Source of the DNA: Trema orientale
Lineage: Eukaryota > Streptophyta > Magnoliopsida > Rosales > Cannabaceae
Assembly (NCBI GenBank): GCA_002914845.1
Contig: JXTC01000042.1
Location: 794,527-858,526, forward strand
DNA: 64,000 nt
Reading direction: 5' to 3'
Position 1 is the first letter of the stretch; every line of letters begins with the position of its first letter. This document shows positions 1 through 13,194 of the stretch, in pieces. The notes below the pieces were generated by a model. The model was given only the letters and a program-made list of their open reading frames with translations. It did not search any database and was not told where the DNA came from. Made by a program: the position numbers and the translations under genes.

Positions 1-1560
1 AAATACACACATCCAAATATTTCTAAACAAATAAATCTACACAATAGAGTTTACATGGGCAATATTTCGTTTCAACTCATCTATTTCAAAATATTTAAAT
101 AAATAGTGCAAAGAAAAATAACTAAAGTATCCAAGTATAAAATGAAAATTTTAATGCACAAAATAATGGATGACTGACTGAGTTTTAAGCACTTTATCAA
201 CTCTTGAAGCCAAATATATTTTTCAACGGATAAAGTGTTGGTCGAACTTAAGCTGGGTTGAGAAAAAAAACATGACCGATCAATTTTCAGGTTAGAACTC
301 CTTGATTGAGTCGAAAATGACTTAATTCTACCCAAAAACAAGATCTTAATCTTTAATTAGGTCCAAAATTGACCTATATTACTAGACAGACTAGCACTGC
401 GGTGCCAGAAATCTAGCGCTGCGGTGCCAGAAATCCAGTGCTATGGTGCTGGTCACAAAACAATTTTTAAAGCCCAAGTTTTGGCACTGCAACACCTTGC
501 CGCTGGATGTTGATACCGCGGTGCCAACTTACTGGAGGGCAGCACTGCAGCGCCACAAATGTGACACTGTAGTGCTAGGTCGATTACCAGTATCGCAATT
601 ATACGAATTTTGAAAACAAGTAACCATCCCTTATGCGATTTTTAGCAATTTTCAGCCATAATCTTCATACTTTATAGCCCAAAACTCAGAATTTAACTAT
701 CAAATACTTAATATCTTAACAAATCTTGTAAATCAAAGAAATCATGCATGTAATATCTAACCCTAGAAAGCCATATAGGGAAATATATTGAAAAACTAAA
801 GACATATATGATTTTTTCTAACAATTTAACATGAATCCAACTTTAATACCATTTTTTAGACATAATCAAGGATTAACAAAATCTAATACAATCCTAGAAA
901 CATTTATATCAAATTATCAAAAAGAGGTTTGTTGAGAAATTTGTGACTAACTTGAGTCTATAGCGAAGAAACAGTCACGATCACAAAAGCAGAAACAATT
1001 GACTGATTGAAAGCCTGAGGGTTGATGATCTTCCAGAGCTAAATCTCTCTAGAGTGCTCAATGGATTCTCTCTCTGTTGATGGAGCAGAGGAGAAGAGAC
1101 TTAGGGACTAATACCCTATAGTCTACTTTACATACTAACCTAATTGAGACCCCATCAGTCATAACTGGGTCAGCAATAGGTAACCACACATTACAAATTT
1201 CATACCCTGTTAGTAATTTTCTGAGCCCACAATTAGATCACTTATTGGCTCCACTTAATTAGACAACCCATAGTTATACAATTGTCATTAACTATATAAG
1301 CTAACTTAGGAAAAAATTAACCAAACCTGCGGAATTTATTAGGAAAGAGAAGAATTGGGTTACCCATTGAGGAATACTAAATGATCCCTATTCTAATTAG
1401 AGAGTTGGGTGCTTTCACACTACTACTGCTTCCTTTCCTATTCATAAGATGACACCCACGCAAACTTGAAACGGGTCCCTCCTCTAGTTTTTTGGAACAA
1501 AATTAATAGCGAAGCCATTATTCGCTTACTGTACTTATCTGGGGCTAGGACTGCTCACGA
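1..1560. other. Degraded transposon-like sequence without a gene
   Basis: No credible coding region. Between about 385 and 580 there is a cluster of short GC-rich near-palindromes built on GCACTGCGGTGCC-like units (at least six variants), set in otherwise AT-rich DNA. Such clusters are common in LTR-type plant repeats, but no LTR ends, primer-binding site or target duplication could be found here, so the class is left open. A short inverted repeat (CACGATGAC / GTCATCGTG) lies at about 1557-1583. Confidence 0.35.
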
Positions 1561-1639
1561 TGACAATGGAATAGTCATCGTGATAGTAGAAAAATATTTA
1601 GTCGTTGGATTTATATGTCCAATATCAAATTTTACTATT

Positions 1640-3740
1640 TATAATATTTCTCCTCCTATTAACTAACCTAGCTTGTGCTAATAAAAATTAAAACTAGCTA
1701 GTATAGAGGCAAGAAGGGTCGATCCACATAAATTGGGTATTAAACTATTGCTAAGTACCGGAATTATCGTAATTCAACTTTATTTAGGTATAAAATTTAA
1801 ATGAATATAAAAATAAATAAATAAAAACAAAGATCAAAAGAATATAGCATAAATAAAATATGGATAATTACTATATAGGAATGTACTAAGTTCGTCAAAT
1901 TGAATAATTACCGGTCTAATTCCATTTAATTCCCAAATTGAGAGGTCTAACCTCACCTTATTACCTCTCTCGTGCATCAATGAGGTAATACATCTAACTA
2001 ACCTAAGTTGATATCCCTATCTAACCCATTCAATTAGATGTTCATTAAGTTCAAGCCCTCAAATGGAAGTTAAGGTATCGCTCACTTCTGGTCTCATAAT
2101 AACCCAAACAACCTGAAACTATCAAGGTGATTATCTAGGTGTTGATATCCTCTCGGTCTCACTACAACCTAAACTATGCCTCTCAACTCTGAATTACGAG
2201 ATTAATCTCTCCTGGGCATCAAAATCACATCCTAAAGTTAACTAATTCATTGTCCAAATAAATTAGAAGCAATGAGCAAGGAGAAGTATAAATGAATTAA
2301 CAATAGAAAGTAGATCAATAATAAACAAAATAGCCAAAACAAAGTATTAAAAAGGAAAAATTAAATCATAGTTATCGAATATAAACAAGCATAGTAGAAT
2401 CCATTACTAATCTTAACAAGAAGTTCATAATATCCAAATAAGATTTCATAATATACCCAATAAAAATTTCATGAGAGATTAGGGTAGAGAAAAAGGAAAA
2501 GAAAAACTCTTGTGAAGATGAACTTCAAGTCTTCAAGAATCCCTTCTAAGAATTCTCCAAGAAATCTCCAACTTCAAGCTTTTCTCTCAAGGAATTTAGT
2601 ATGCCTAAATATCATGTTGAACTCTATCCTCTCATAAAATCTAAAATATCCCTCTGATGTTTAAAATATGAAACAAAAAAGTATGCCATGTGTACCTTTT
2701 TAGTAAAATAATTTATATTGCAAAATATTTCAATATCTAATTACATATATTTTAAAAACTTGTTACTAAATATTCCCTTATTATCTAATTAGTTTTTTTG
2801 GTAAAAAAACGGAAGAAAAGAAGATTTCACTTTTTGGTTTCTTCTTTTCAATATTTTAAAGAAATTTAGATGATATGTATGTTTTGGCAGTAGTTTTTAA
2901 GATTTGTTTTAAAACAAAAATTATTTATATGTTGATATCTAAATGGTATTATTGTCATTTAGGAAAACAAATGTTAAAAGTTTGACCAAATAGCGAGGAA
3001 AAGTTACTTCCTTTCCTGTTTTAAAAATAGAGGGTGTATTTCTGAATTTTCTGAGGACAAATGGTAAAATATGATATTTAAGCATAATAATAATAAAGAT
3101 GGTATTTCTAGATTATCTAGTTTAACTATGGGGTCTTTAGGATAATTTCCAATAATTTCAAATTCATTAAAAATTGTCCCTTTTTTCCACACTGAAATTT
3201 TTGCCTCTATCCCCTTTTTAAGCTTCATTCTAGGTCAAATTTAAGCACTACTTAAGGATAGATGAGTCTTCATCATTGGATTATGAGAAAAGAGCAATCT
3301 GGGTCGTCGAAACTCATTAAAAAGACTCAAAAACTCGTCTAGGATGTGTCAGGGACGCAACTGCGCCTCTCAAGGGTACCTCTGGGCAGTGAGGGAGGTG
3401 CATGGTGCCTCCCAGGGATGCAGCTGTATGCCCCTTTCTGCCTAGAGGTGCAGGGGCCCAAGGGCGCAGCTGTGTACCCTGTTGCATGTTGCTGCGCACT
3501 GTCACTTCCCAGGTACGCCATTTCTCTGTTTTAACTCTGATTTTCATTACGTTTTCTTCGTATCAGACTCAACTTCAATTTAAATGGTTTTTAAAACTCA
3601 TTTTTGAGACATAAATTCACCTTGATTCTCATTTATTCACAAAAACTATAAAAATAAATAAAAGTACATCAAACTAACAAGAACGCTTGAAAATGCAAGC
3701 ATGAAACATACTTGATTTAGATATAAATATCCTCCTCATC
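1640..3740. repeat. Degenerate LTR-like repeat, interrupted by a 588-bp repeat
   Basis: The stretch after 1690 contains the kind of leader seen in a recurring plant repeat (GCTAGTATAGAGGC...GGGTCGATCCACA, then an A-rich zone, then a block of short pyrimidine-rich sentences). The same overall layout recurs at 42190-43713 and about 60011-60835. The element appears to resume after the 588-bp repeat (2600-3187), with a GC-rich part at 3340-3520. Short reading frames overlapping this GC-rich part run on both strands in several frames and look like composition artefacts. Ends and target duplication were not found; family membership is inferred from layout only. Confidence 0.3.
2600..3187. repeat. 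588-bp dispersed repeat, copy 1 (unfilled CACTA target site)
   Basis: This copy matches, base for base over most of its length, the two flanks of the CACTA element at 13530-21056. It runs from TATGCCTAAATATCAT to ATTGTCCCTTTTTT. The right end, read in reverse complement (ATTATGCTTAAATATCATATT), resembles its own left end, so it has imperfect inverted termini. At 2886-2896 it keeps the uninterrupted sequence GGCAGTAGTTTTTAAG, which is the target site before CACTA insertion. The left inverted end seems shorter here than in copy 2. Confidence 0.75.
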
Positions 3741-5356
3741 ATCTCGCCATCTTTTCTGAAAGAATTACCTGTTCAAACCCGCTGACTGCAAAGGCTACTA
3801 ATATACTTGTCAGAATTAAACTTGTGATGTCCAGGAATTGGCCTTACCTTGTCTTGGAATTTGATTGTTTGGAGGTGGTGTCGTGTCTTCAAAGCAATCA
3901 AGATCGACCACGGGAGATCAGAGCGATAATAATTACTGATATTTAGAAGCTGCTTGAGTTGTGTAAGATGTAATATATTAATTTAATTCTCCACTCTTGT
4001 AATTTTGTCCTCACAATATTGCTGCATGGGTTGCGTTCTCTCTGTCTTTTGGTATCTTTGATGTTGTAGATATCCTTCCTAAGGTTTGTTCGGACTATTT
4101 GCCTTGAAAAAATGTCTAAGTTTCTAGTTTTTGGCGGCACGTTTGGCCCTGCTTGTTTGCTTTGCCTATTGGCATTTAATGAAGTTATTTCTTATTTTAA
4201 AATAAATAAATAAATAAATAGAGCAATTCCAACACTTCCCCAAATCAAACTCTTCATGACCTCATGTGACTTCTTTTCTACTTTACAATAAAGTTTTTCT
4301 CTCCATCTTTCTTTCTTTCTTTTTTTTTTTTCCCTCGAAAATCTTGGAAGAAGGAAACTAGAAATGGATAACTTTTTTTTTTTTTTTTTTTGCATATTAT
4401 CAAATGGAAATACAAAAACGTAATGACACTTGATCCTTTTTAAATTCTTAAAAGGGGGAGAAAGATACTCAAATCATTTTGAGTATCGAGGTAAGATAAA
4501 TGGAATTAATTTTTTAAAAGATATGCTCAAAATTATGTACTATAATAAATCTTCTCAATTCTATAGATACACTAGTGGTTTTTTTTATTTTCTGAGATTA
4601 TTTTTTAGTTATTGGTACAAAAGTAAAAAAAAATAAAATAAAAATAAAAAGAAGAAAAATTAGTATGGAAGTTCCAAAATTTGGGGCTTGCTTAAATATG
4701 GAGTCTTAGGCAAATGCCTTTGTTGCCTAAGGTATGAGCCGTCTCTTGCTCATAGAAATTCCTATATAGACTTTCTCCATGACATAACTTTTAGTTCATT
4801 CATGATTCTCAATTTGTAATGTATATATATTATTGGATTTGTAACACTTTTATGGCTCAACCTTAGCTCCCAAAAGTTTCAGGATAAGAGACTACTTAGC
4901 CTCAGGTGGACTGACGGACTGACAGGAGAGGTTGTCTACATTGTACATATTCGGATCAAGTCGTCTCCCACCTTATAATCATAATTGAACCACACCATTG
5001 TATCATAGATAATATTAGGAATTTCTCTTATCACAACCTTTTAGTACCAACTTATATACGTGGCATGTAATTTTTCACTATTTAATTGGTGATTTACTAA
5101 ATTTATTTATAATATGTAATACAAATAGTGATCATAATCAACACAGTCAAAAGATATAACACATGTGTCGATATTAGTAATTTAGAAAAATAATTGAGAT
5201 CCCTAACATCATCTTTTTATTGTCTACAAAATTAATTTGCAAGGTATACGCTGTATCGAAAAAAGAAAAAAATTTACAAGGTATATGCTGTGAAAGTGGA
5301 GTATTAGGAAATAAAATTAATATCGATTCACATTACATATTATATATATATAAAAC
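3741..5356. other. Intergenic, AT-rich, no gene seen
   Basis: Only short frames occur, mainly across poly-A/T tracts (for example 4320-4395 and 4620-4660). No domain, splice pattern or transposon end could be recognised. Confidence 0.5.
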
Positions 5357-5611
5357 CTGTTTGGCATGATTTTTAGAAGCTGTTTTTTAGCTTTCTAAGT
5401 CCAAAAGCAGTTTCTGAGCCTATTTGAGTAAAATATTAAAAGAATTTTTGGGCTCTAAAAGCTCTTCCAAAGAAAACCAGAGTCATGTAGTCTTTAGGAA
5501 AAGTTTCAAAAATTATATTTCCTTATTTAGCCTTATTTTAATAAATAATAAAAAAAATATCTTTTAGATTCTCAAATAAAAATTTTAAATATATTGTCCA
5601 AACAGTATACT
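5357..5611. repeat. Possible small inverted-repeat element (MITE-like)
   Basis: The stretch begins CCTGTTTGGCATGATTTTTAGAAGC and ends with ATATTGTCCAAACAG, so CTGTTTGG and CCAAACAG face each other. Plant hAT- or PIF-like MITEs often start and end this way. No clean target duplication was found, and the interior is just AT-rich. Confidence 0.3.
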
Positions 5612-7540
5612 ATGACTTTGACCTCTCTTCTTTTATTGCATAAAAGTATAGCGGCCCCGAATTACCTCATATATATATATAAAAGCTCAAAGTTTTGTAA
5701 AATTGAATTATCAATCTATATGTAACATATAACACACGAAATCTCATAGCTAAGAATTTTTTTTACCTTTTTTTTTTCTTTTTTTTTTTTTGTTTTTGTT
5801 TGAAATGTCTTATCAATAGCTTTTGACATTATCAAGAAAATTCCTTTGCAGTCACTTCTTTTATGCAAAATCGTATTTTTCAAAACCAAAATGATGATTA
5901 AAAAAAAGAGTAAATCATGATTTTTTTTTAATTTAGTGGGCATGGTACTATATCAAGGACGAAAAATTACTTTGACAAAGAGAGACATGATATTTCCATG
6001 CAATTGCTGAAGAATAGCGGCCAATGGAATTTTTGCTTTACAAATAACTAAATAAGATATTGGATAAGGACTCACTACCTATACGTATTGTGCCACCATT
6101 GTTGAACATTATGATATGTGGTATATCCGTGCAAATACAATAGTAGTGGTGGGAGGAGAATCAAGCCCGCGGACTATATACCGAAAATAAAAGTCATATT
6201 GTAGCCTAAACTTAACTTTAAATTAGGAAATGGACTAAATTCAGTGTCCATTGGGCTTGCTACTATATTATATATCTATCTTCATCGATCGCCGAAAAAA
6301 TCAACTTTTTGATCTACCTAACTATCCGCGTCGCCAATAACGTGATTCTTTCACTTATTATCCAAAGCTTTCAAAGCTTTAATCATAACATTCTAACACT
6401 ACTAATTAGCTAGTCAACTATGCAAAATAATTGATTAAATACAGAGATGGTCACATGTATGTTATTGTGGCTTGATTTTTGGGTTCAAAACTTCAAGATG
6501 TTGATTCGGGAAAGTCCTAGCACAACTTTTCGGTAATTTCTTGCATTGACATTTTTATCTTGTAATAAATTATTAAGTGCTAATAGTTAGCCATCATGTT
6601 TGTTATAAGATAAATATGACTAGGGTAATTATCTTCGTTAACGGTGGGTTGTTGTACTTAATTATCTATTCAACTAGTAATAAGATTATTCCAAAGCATA
6701 TCGCTCGTGACATATATTCTTTAATTGTTTATATAAAATAACGTTAGGAAATATATATAGAGGTAAGAAAAATACTAAAGAAGACTTGTTGTGCATACTT
6801 AAATATATTGCTTGTTAAGATCAAGTTCCCCATCTTCATTCACCTTCAACATATAAACGAAAGAGGGAAAAAAAAGAGCACATGTATATATATATAGTAC
6901 ATTTGAAATCTGAGCACTTACGTATATATATATATATATATATATATATTGAAATCCTGAACCCTTATATTACTCCAAAACAAAAAAAGCAAAAAAAAAT
7001 CTGACCTCTTATATATCGAGTAAAGTGTAAGTAACATACATTGGTAGCAAAATATATAAGAAACTAACAAAATTAATCTCGTTTAATCATTTCATACAAA
7101 ATTGCCAAAAGCAATTTAACACACAACTATATGTACCAAGAATTTTATAATCATAATTCATAACCCAATATTGGAGCACCGCTTAGGTGATCCTTCTCTA
7201 ATCCCAATCTAGCCTACCCTACCCTACCCTACCCTACCTCTCTCATATAAAGTAAGTGAAAAAGGAAAAGGCTTTTTGATGAGTTTCAAAACTTTGTCAA
7301 ATATTTCTCTCTGCTCCTTTTTGAAGTTTTTCATATATCGACCCCAAAGGCCTGAAAAATCAAACCAACGCTACTCGGCGTGGGTCATGGTCTTATGCAA
7401 TATTCCACTCTGATCTACTCCCACTTTATAAGGATTTCTTTGCTAAGCTTAAATTTCTGTCTCATCCATCTGTCAAATTCTCGCTTACATATATTATACA
7501 AATACACATTGGTCTAACCAAAGCCTTATAATGTGAATTG
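5612..7540. other. Intergenic region upstream of the secreted-peptide gene
   Basis: No gene is visible. It holds an (AT)n microsatellite at about 6922-6950 and a short array of CCCTA pentamers at about 7206-7237 (roughly five units). The pentamer is not the canonical plant telomere heptamer CCCTAAA. Several poly-A/T tracts are present. Confidence 0.5.
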
Positions 7541-7548
7541 TATATAAA
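7541..7548 (+). promoter_or_regulatory. Likely TATA box of the 7593 gene
   Basis: TATATAAA stands 52 bases before the ATG at 7593. A start about 25-30 bases downstream would leave a 5' leader of only some 20 bases. Sequence match only; TATA-like strings are frequent in this AT-rich region. Confidence 0.45.
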
Positions 7549-7592
7549 CCACAACATGTAACATGCCTTGTGTCCTCTAGTACATATCTATA

Positions 7593-7886
7593 ATGGCCAG
7601 CTTCAGACAAAACCGGTCTTACTTCCTTGCCATCACAATACTATATATATTTCTCTCACTATTAGCTCTCCTAACGACGCCGTCCGCCGCTGCCAGAAGT
7701 ACAAGGAATAAGCTGCAGCCGCCGCCGCCGGCGACACAACCGGTACATCAGAAAGCTTCTAAGATCACAACTTCACCGCCGCCAGAGTTTCATGTGGTGG
7801 CGGCTCGGCAGCCGCGGGGTGTGGTTAAGCGCCGCGGGCCGCCTAATTCTGGACCCAGCCATAGGGGCAACGAGTCCCCCACTTAA
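7593..7886 (+). CDS. Small secreted peptide precursor, PIP/IDL-like
   Basis: Encodes a 97-residue protein. Residues 1-34 form a typical signal peptide (basic start, then a hydrophobic core FLAITILYIFLSLLALL, then small residues PSAAA as a likely cleavage site). The middle (about 40-80) is rich in Pro, Ser and basic residues and looks like a disposable propeptide. The tail has a basic pair (KRR, about 79-81) followed by GPPNSGPSHRGN, which resembles the SGPS-x-x-G core of PAMP-induced secreted peptides and the related IDA-like group. Members of that group are processed from the C-terminus, secreted to the apoplast and sensed by leucine-rich-repeat receptor kinases. The usual final GH is not present; the tail ends ESPT. 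Intronless, GC-richer than its surroundings. It could instead belong to an unrelated small secreted family; the family call rests on one motif plus overall architecture. Confidence 0.6.
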   Translation: MASFRQNRSYFLAITILYIFLSLLALLTTPSAAARSTRNKLQPPPPATQPVHQKASKITTSPPPEFHVVAARQPRGVVKRRGPPNSGPSHRGNESPT

Positions 7887-10491
7887 TTTCGAGGCCATGC
7901 CCAGTTCCTCATTTTTTTTTTTTTTTTTTAAATACATGCGCACATTTTTATTTCAATCTATAATTACAATGTATACTTCACAAATATACTTGAAGTTATT
8001 TCACTTTGATTTAGAGTTGTATAATGATATCAGGACTACATTTTTTTTTCCTCATTTGTAGGATAGACTAAGATTATTATCGTTACTGTATTGCGCTTAA
8101 AACTGGATCAATGAAACTTGAGAATTTTGGATTGAGTGCATCAAAATCCATGATGGCGTTATTTATTATTATTAGACCTAAAACTGGTATCTAACACTAG
8201 TTATTAGGCAGTACGTACCTAAATTCTGAAGAGCCTTTTGCAGCAATCTTGTCTTACTCAAAATATTGCTGGTTTAATTATTACAATAATGAATTAAAAA
8301 ACAAAAGGAATTATAAAGAAGATAATTGTTATATTTGACGACCAATTATTACACCGCCTTAACTATGAATATGGGAGTAATTATGTATTATAGTACGGAT
8401 TTTTCTTTTTTAAATTCCTGAGAAACCAATATAGATTGACCGTTATGTAATTAAATATGTTAGAACGAATTGGAACGAGAGTTAAATAATAGCGTTTATT
8501 TTTGTAATCCAACTGTCAATATTAATTTTCCCATCGACATGTAATAATGAAAAATATAGGTACTAGCTCCAATAACTAGGATTTTGGTTTGCCTCCTCAA
8601 GGTGAATTGAGAACTGTAATTAATTAGAAAGGCATATCACTTTGTATCACTTGGAGATTGTCTTGCTGTTCAGCCACTTCAATTTCTACCTCAAGTGCTG
8701 TTGATGATATATTTTTTTCAAACTTACAATAAAAACTTATAGAAATTTAACTAATTCATCCTCATAAAGTGATCAATATGTTCTATTGCAAAATAAACCC
8801 AACCCAACTTTAAGCCCAAAACCTCAAATGGGTGCCCTGGGGCCGGTATTGTCAATCTATGACCCAAATCTTGCTGCGGAAATTTTACGTTGAAGCTTAT
8901 CATGACTAATTGTATGCATGGGAGACTGCTTGGGTTAATATGTCAAGTTTTGACCCCCAAAATTTCCAATCTGTTCTACTATAAGATCTAAAATACTAAT
9001 ATGTATATATATAGGTACCAATCGACTAGGTTGTTTTTTTAAGTTATTTATAGATATTATTTTGTCCAATTAAAATTCATCACGTATGTAAAAGGTAGAG
9101 AGAGAAAAAAAAAGTATTAAATAATATATATTTATTGTTATTATTTTTTTTTGCAATTACTCAAATAATAATAGCCGCATGATAATATGATCCAACGACT
9201 AAAAAAAAATACCTATAAATAAGTTTAAAAAAATACCTAGTGAATTATGACGCTATATATATGCACTCTGTTATTATCGATTATTCTTGAAAGTTCAAAA
9301 AATGTATTTATTTCAATCATTTCAAAGATTAAGCACGTGTGTTTAGAATTAGAAATATGATTACATACATAAATAAGTCGGTTAATCACATTTTTATATT
9401 GGATTAGGTTCGTCCTTAGGTGGGTTTAGCGTCTCCTGTCTATCTTACCATATCAAGCCACTTCTTATTATGGACAGAATTTGCAAAATAATAAATATAT
9501 TGTTTAGTTCTAATGAAAACATATGTTATCATTTGTTTTTTTAGAACAGGAATTTGCAACTATTGCTGTTCAAGTTCTCAAGAGGATAATATATATCGCA
9601 TTATAGATACATATACGTCGCAATAAATCGAAAGGCAAAATATCCTATTAATGACAATTAACATGCTTTCCAATTGGAAGACATAAATCCTTGGCAATAA
9701 ATAGAAAAAGGAAAAGATATATACCAATGATTCAACATATATATATTTATAAAGATTATTTGTCACATATATGCAACCTGTTTAGGATTGCATTAAAAAG
9801 AAGTTTTTTTTTTTTTTTTTTTTGTTTTGTCTCTTTTGTATGAATTAATAATGTCTTGTACATATCAAATTGGCAGCATCAAAGACAGTAGTGTAGCATG
9901 GAGTGGTTTGGTTGTGGTATAAACAATCTAGAGGCCATCTCTAAATGCCGCATTTGTGTGGGAAAAGAAGAGGCACAAACGAGACAAAGACGATAGGACT
10001 AAATTCAAAATTAATGAGTCTTGAAACAAACTAAAACATTATCATCAACAACAGCAAATTATTCATTCACCAAATTATATCATGCACGTTCCTCATGTGC
10101 CACCACTTTCTTTTGTTATATATGTTGTTCTTTTTTTTTCTTTTTTCTTTTTTTCTCTTTTCTTTTTCCTAAAGCTAGTAATAAAAGTAGATGACAAGCA
10201 AATTTTTATATATATATATGTATATTTATGTTGTAATTTAGAGAGGTGACTTTCGTTTGGTCCAGTCCATTCCATCCAAGCATATGATTTGGGCTAGTAT
10301 TGATATATTGTTGCTTCTCTAAAATAAATTTTGATTTTACTTTTAATTTTACACTGCCTTTTTTATCGAACATTTTACTTGCATCGGATTTGAAAAATAG
10401 AATTAAGAATTCCAAAACCAAGCACAATAGGAGCTTAATAAGTCCTAATCATTCTTCATAATCCTTAAAAGAAAAATTAGAGAAATTAAAT
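7887..10491. other. Intergenic, no gene seen
   Basis: AT-rich sequence with poly-T runs at about 7911-7929, 9806-9823 and 10131-10160. Short frames here are not supported by motifs or splice patterns. No transposon ends were recognised. Confidence 0.5.
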
Positions 10492-12513
10492 CACTATAAT
10501 ATTACAGTAAATTAACGGTGGTTTAAAGGGGTTTTAACGGCGGTTCGTTAGTGCAAGTGTTGTTAAAAGTGACACATTTAATGGCAGTCATTAACCGCCG
10601 TTAAAACTTTACCAATAACGGCGGTTCTGCTAGAACCGCCATTATTGCTAATGAGATCTTTAACGGTGGTTCTATGGGAACCGCCATTAAAAGTCTTTTC
10701 CAAGAGAATTTTTTTTTCTTCCCTTGGACACTTTATATAACACCACAAAATTAAACGTGCCTAAAAATGATTTCAAATCAATTCAAAAATATACAAACCC
10801 AGATTATAAAAAAAATACATATAAGAAACATAATTAAAATCTAGTATATATAACTAATAAGTTTTTACTATATAGACAATATACTCTAACATAAACATAT
10901 TTAAGAACCAATATTGAGTTTCTAGGTACATTTCGCTAACACTTGCAAACTAAAGTTATATTAACAATTCTAACATAGATAAAGTGAGTGAACCGAAATA
11001 TACTCTAACATAAACACTGCATTCCACATAATTGAGTTGAGATAGACACTAAAATTATAATAGAACTATAGTTAAAATATATAAAGATGAAAGATAAATA
11101 AGGACATCCTATACGAACAAAGTATATCTCATACCTTGATATGATACTAAGTTAGGCCATCTCTTTTTCCCCTTCTCGATAAGTATATAATCAACGATTA
11201 TAATTCTTTCCATGTCCGTATGAAATATTTTGACTGCACTAAACAAAACCATGTGTTATAAAAACTAGTGGATCAAATAAATAAACATATGTTCTATATA
11301 TTATACTTTACATTATACTAACCATATTAAGAAATTCATAGTATCTGGTAATTGTCCAAGTAGATATAAGACATAAGTATTTTTTGATACTCATTAATTA
11401 CCATCAATATCTAACGTTACCTACATGGAAATAATGTGCAATGCCACATGAGCGACTATCATTTTTAACACCGGAAAGAAAAAGATGCATACCACCAGTC
11501 TAATCAACTCAAACTATTACCATTTTATCATTATGAACCTCCAAATTCAACTCAATTCATATATAGTACAAAGGTTTGACTATTCTAAAGTTAATAAACT
11601 AAATAATTTCAAGTCAATAAAAATACTAAGTACACATATTATAAAGTCACATAACACTAATTAGCTCATGGTAATGTGGTTAAACTAATAAGCTATAATT
11701 ACTATTAATATTCATTATCAAAATGATATAAAATCATCAAATAATATACATTATGAAGATTTAATTTCTAAAAGTAACTTTTTTGGATTAATTAAAATTA
11801 GTGAAGAAAAATACCTTAACTTGAGTAAAAATATTTCAATACTCCAAAATTAAGCCCAAAATTAGTTTATCCATTCAAATTGAAACCTAAATTAATAAAA
11901 AAAGAAACAAAATTATATGCTCATCGAGAATTATAGTTGTTAATTATAAAAAAAAATTTAAACTTTTTTACGGCACAAACAATTACTAAATACGAGCTAA
12001 TCTTAAAAATTATAAGTATATAAAACTTACCCAAGTCAAATGGAGTAATTTGAATCAAATGAGATTGATTTTGGCGGTCAAAATCACTAGAATGAGGGTG
12101 GCCGTACATGAGGAAGACGAAGTTAGGGGTATTGGGCGAGCTCTCGACTGGGGAGAAGAAAGAGAATAAGGGTCGAGCTGGTCTCGGCCCTCATTTATAT
12201 GACTTTTAATGACGGTTATACCAGAATCGCCTAAGTTAGATTCAAGTATTAACGGTGGTTCTGCTACAACCGTAGTTAAAGGTCTAAAAGATTTTAAACT
12301 TTTAATGGCGGTTGTGCCAGAACCGCCGAGAAATATTATAATTTGAGCATTAACGGCAGTTCTAACACAATTGCCGTTAAAGGTTTATAAGATTTTAAAC
12401 TTTTCTCGGCGGTTATACTGGAACCACTGAGAAAAGTTAAAATTGACTATTAACGATAGTTCTACTTCAACTATCATTAATAATTTGTCATTAAAAGCCC
12501 TTTTTTTGTAATG
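10492..12513. mobile_element. Deleted (non-autonomous) CACTA-type element
   Basis: The left end is CACTATAATATTACAG and the right end, in reverse complement, is CATTACAAAAAAAGGGC, flanked by the direct repeat AAT (10489-10491 and 12514-12516). Both ends carry many palindromic sub-terminal units with arms AACGGCGGTT / AACCGCCGTT (left about 10513-10690, right about 12203-12490), the arrangement CACTA transposases use as binding sites. The 1.4-kb interior has no transposase frame and is AT-rich; a GC-richer patch at 12090-12200 may be a remnant exon. The terminal match is imperfect (CACTA against CATTA), so the exact ends are less certain than the class. Confidence 0.65.
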
Positions 12514-12985
12514 AATTATATAAAAGTGCATTTTAATAGAGATGAGTACTAAATAATTATGTACTCTTTAATTCCTTAGTACTCTTTTTTGCATTCTTCT
12601 GTCTCACTTCTTAACACACAGATTTTACTATCCAGTTTAATATTTTAATAATGTAACAAGTCATATATAGTGAAATTAACATGTCAAATTGTAAGACTGA
12701 GAAAGTGCAAATTTAAAGAGTGTAAAAGAGAATATATCTAGTATTCCTTTTTAATTTAATGTCTATTTTATTTACAAAATAGCATTTTTAACTTATTAGG
12801 TTATTGAGTGTTATCAAGTTATAACTTCAAAAAATTATATTGTAAGAGTCTTAAAACTCCAAATATATGAGTGATAGATATATATATATATAATATTATT
12901 CTCTTTTTAACGGGTAGGGACCTTATTGAGCTTTACATTTTGGATAAATGTATAAAAATGGGGATAGTATATGAGCTTATGCCTC
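12514..12985. other. Intergenic, no gene seen
   Basis: AT-rich spacer between the deleted CACTA element and the SINE. It contains an (AT)n stretch near 12880-12895 and nothing else recognisable. Confidence 0.5.
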
Positions 12986-13155
12986 TATTTTTTTTATTTT
13001 TTTTTTAAAAGTGGGGCTTAACTAATGACCACCACTTACTACAAATTTAAAGAAAAATAACACACACACACTCTACCAAGGTTTGAACCCCAGACCCTCC
13101 AAACTCACACACACATCCCTCAAGCCTTGGACCAACTGAGCTAGCCCCAGTTGGC
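12986..13155 (-). mobile_element. tRNA-derived SINE
   Basis: On the minus strand an RNA polymerase III promoter is visible: box A TAGCTCAGTTGG at 13143-13132 and box B GGTTCAAACC at 13089-13080, with 42 bases between them. The element then runs through a GT repeat and a short unrelated body to an A-rich tail (positions 13006-12988 on the plus strand read as T). This order (tRNA-like head, body, A tail) is that of plant SINEs. A clear target duplication was not found, so both ends are approximate. A tRNA gene is ruled out because no cloverleaf with a seven-base-pair acceptor stem forms. Confidence 0.7.
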
Positions 13156-13194
13156 CCTCCAATTAATATGTAGTTTTAAAGACAAATATGACTG

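Noticed and set aside
3317-3614. Several overlapping frames on both strands in a GC-rich patch
   Set aside because: They overlap in several frames with no motif; the patch is open because of its base composition and lies in a degenerate repeat.
7206-7237. Interstitial telomere repeat
   Set aside because: Units are CCCTA, not CCCTAAA, and only about five occur.
13080-13143. tRNA gene on the minus strand
   Set aside because: Boxes A and B are present but the arms do not form a cloverleaf and an A-rich tail follows; it is a SINE.
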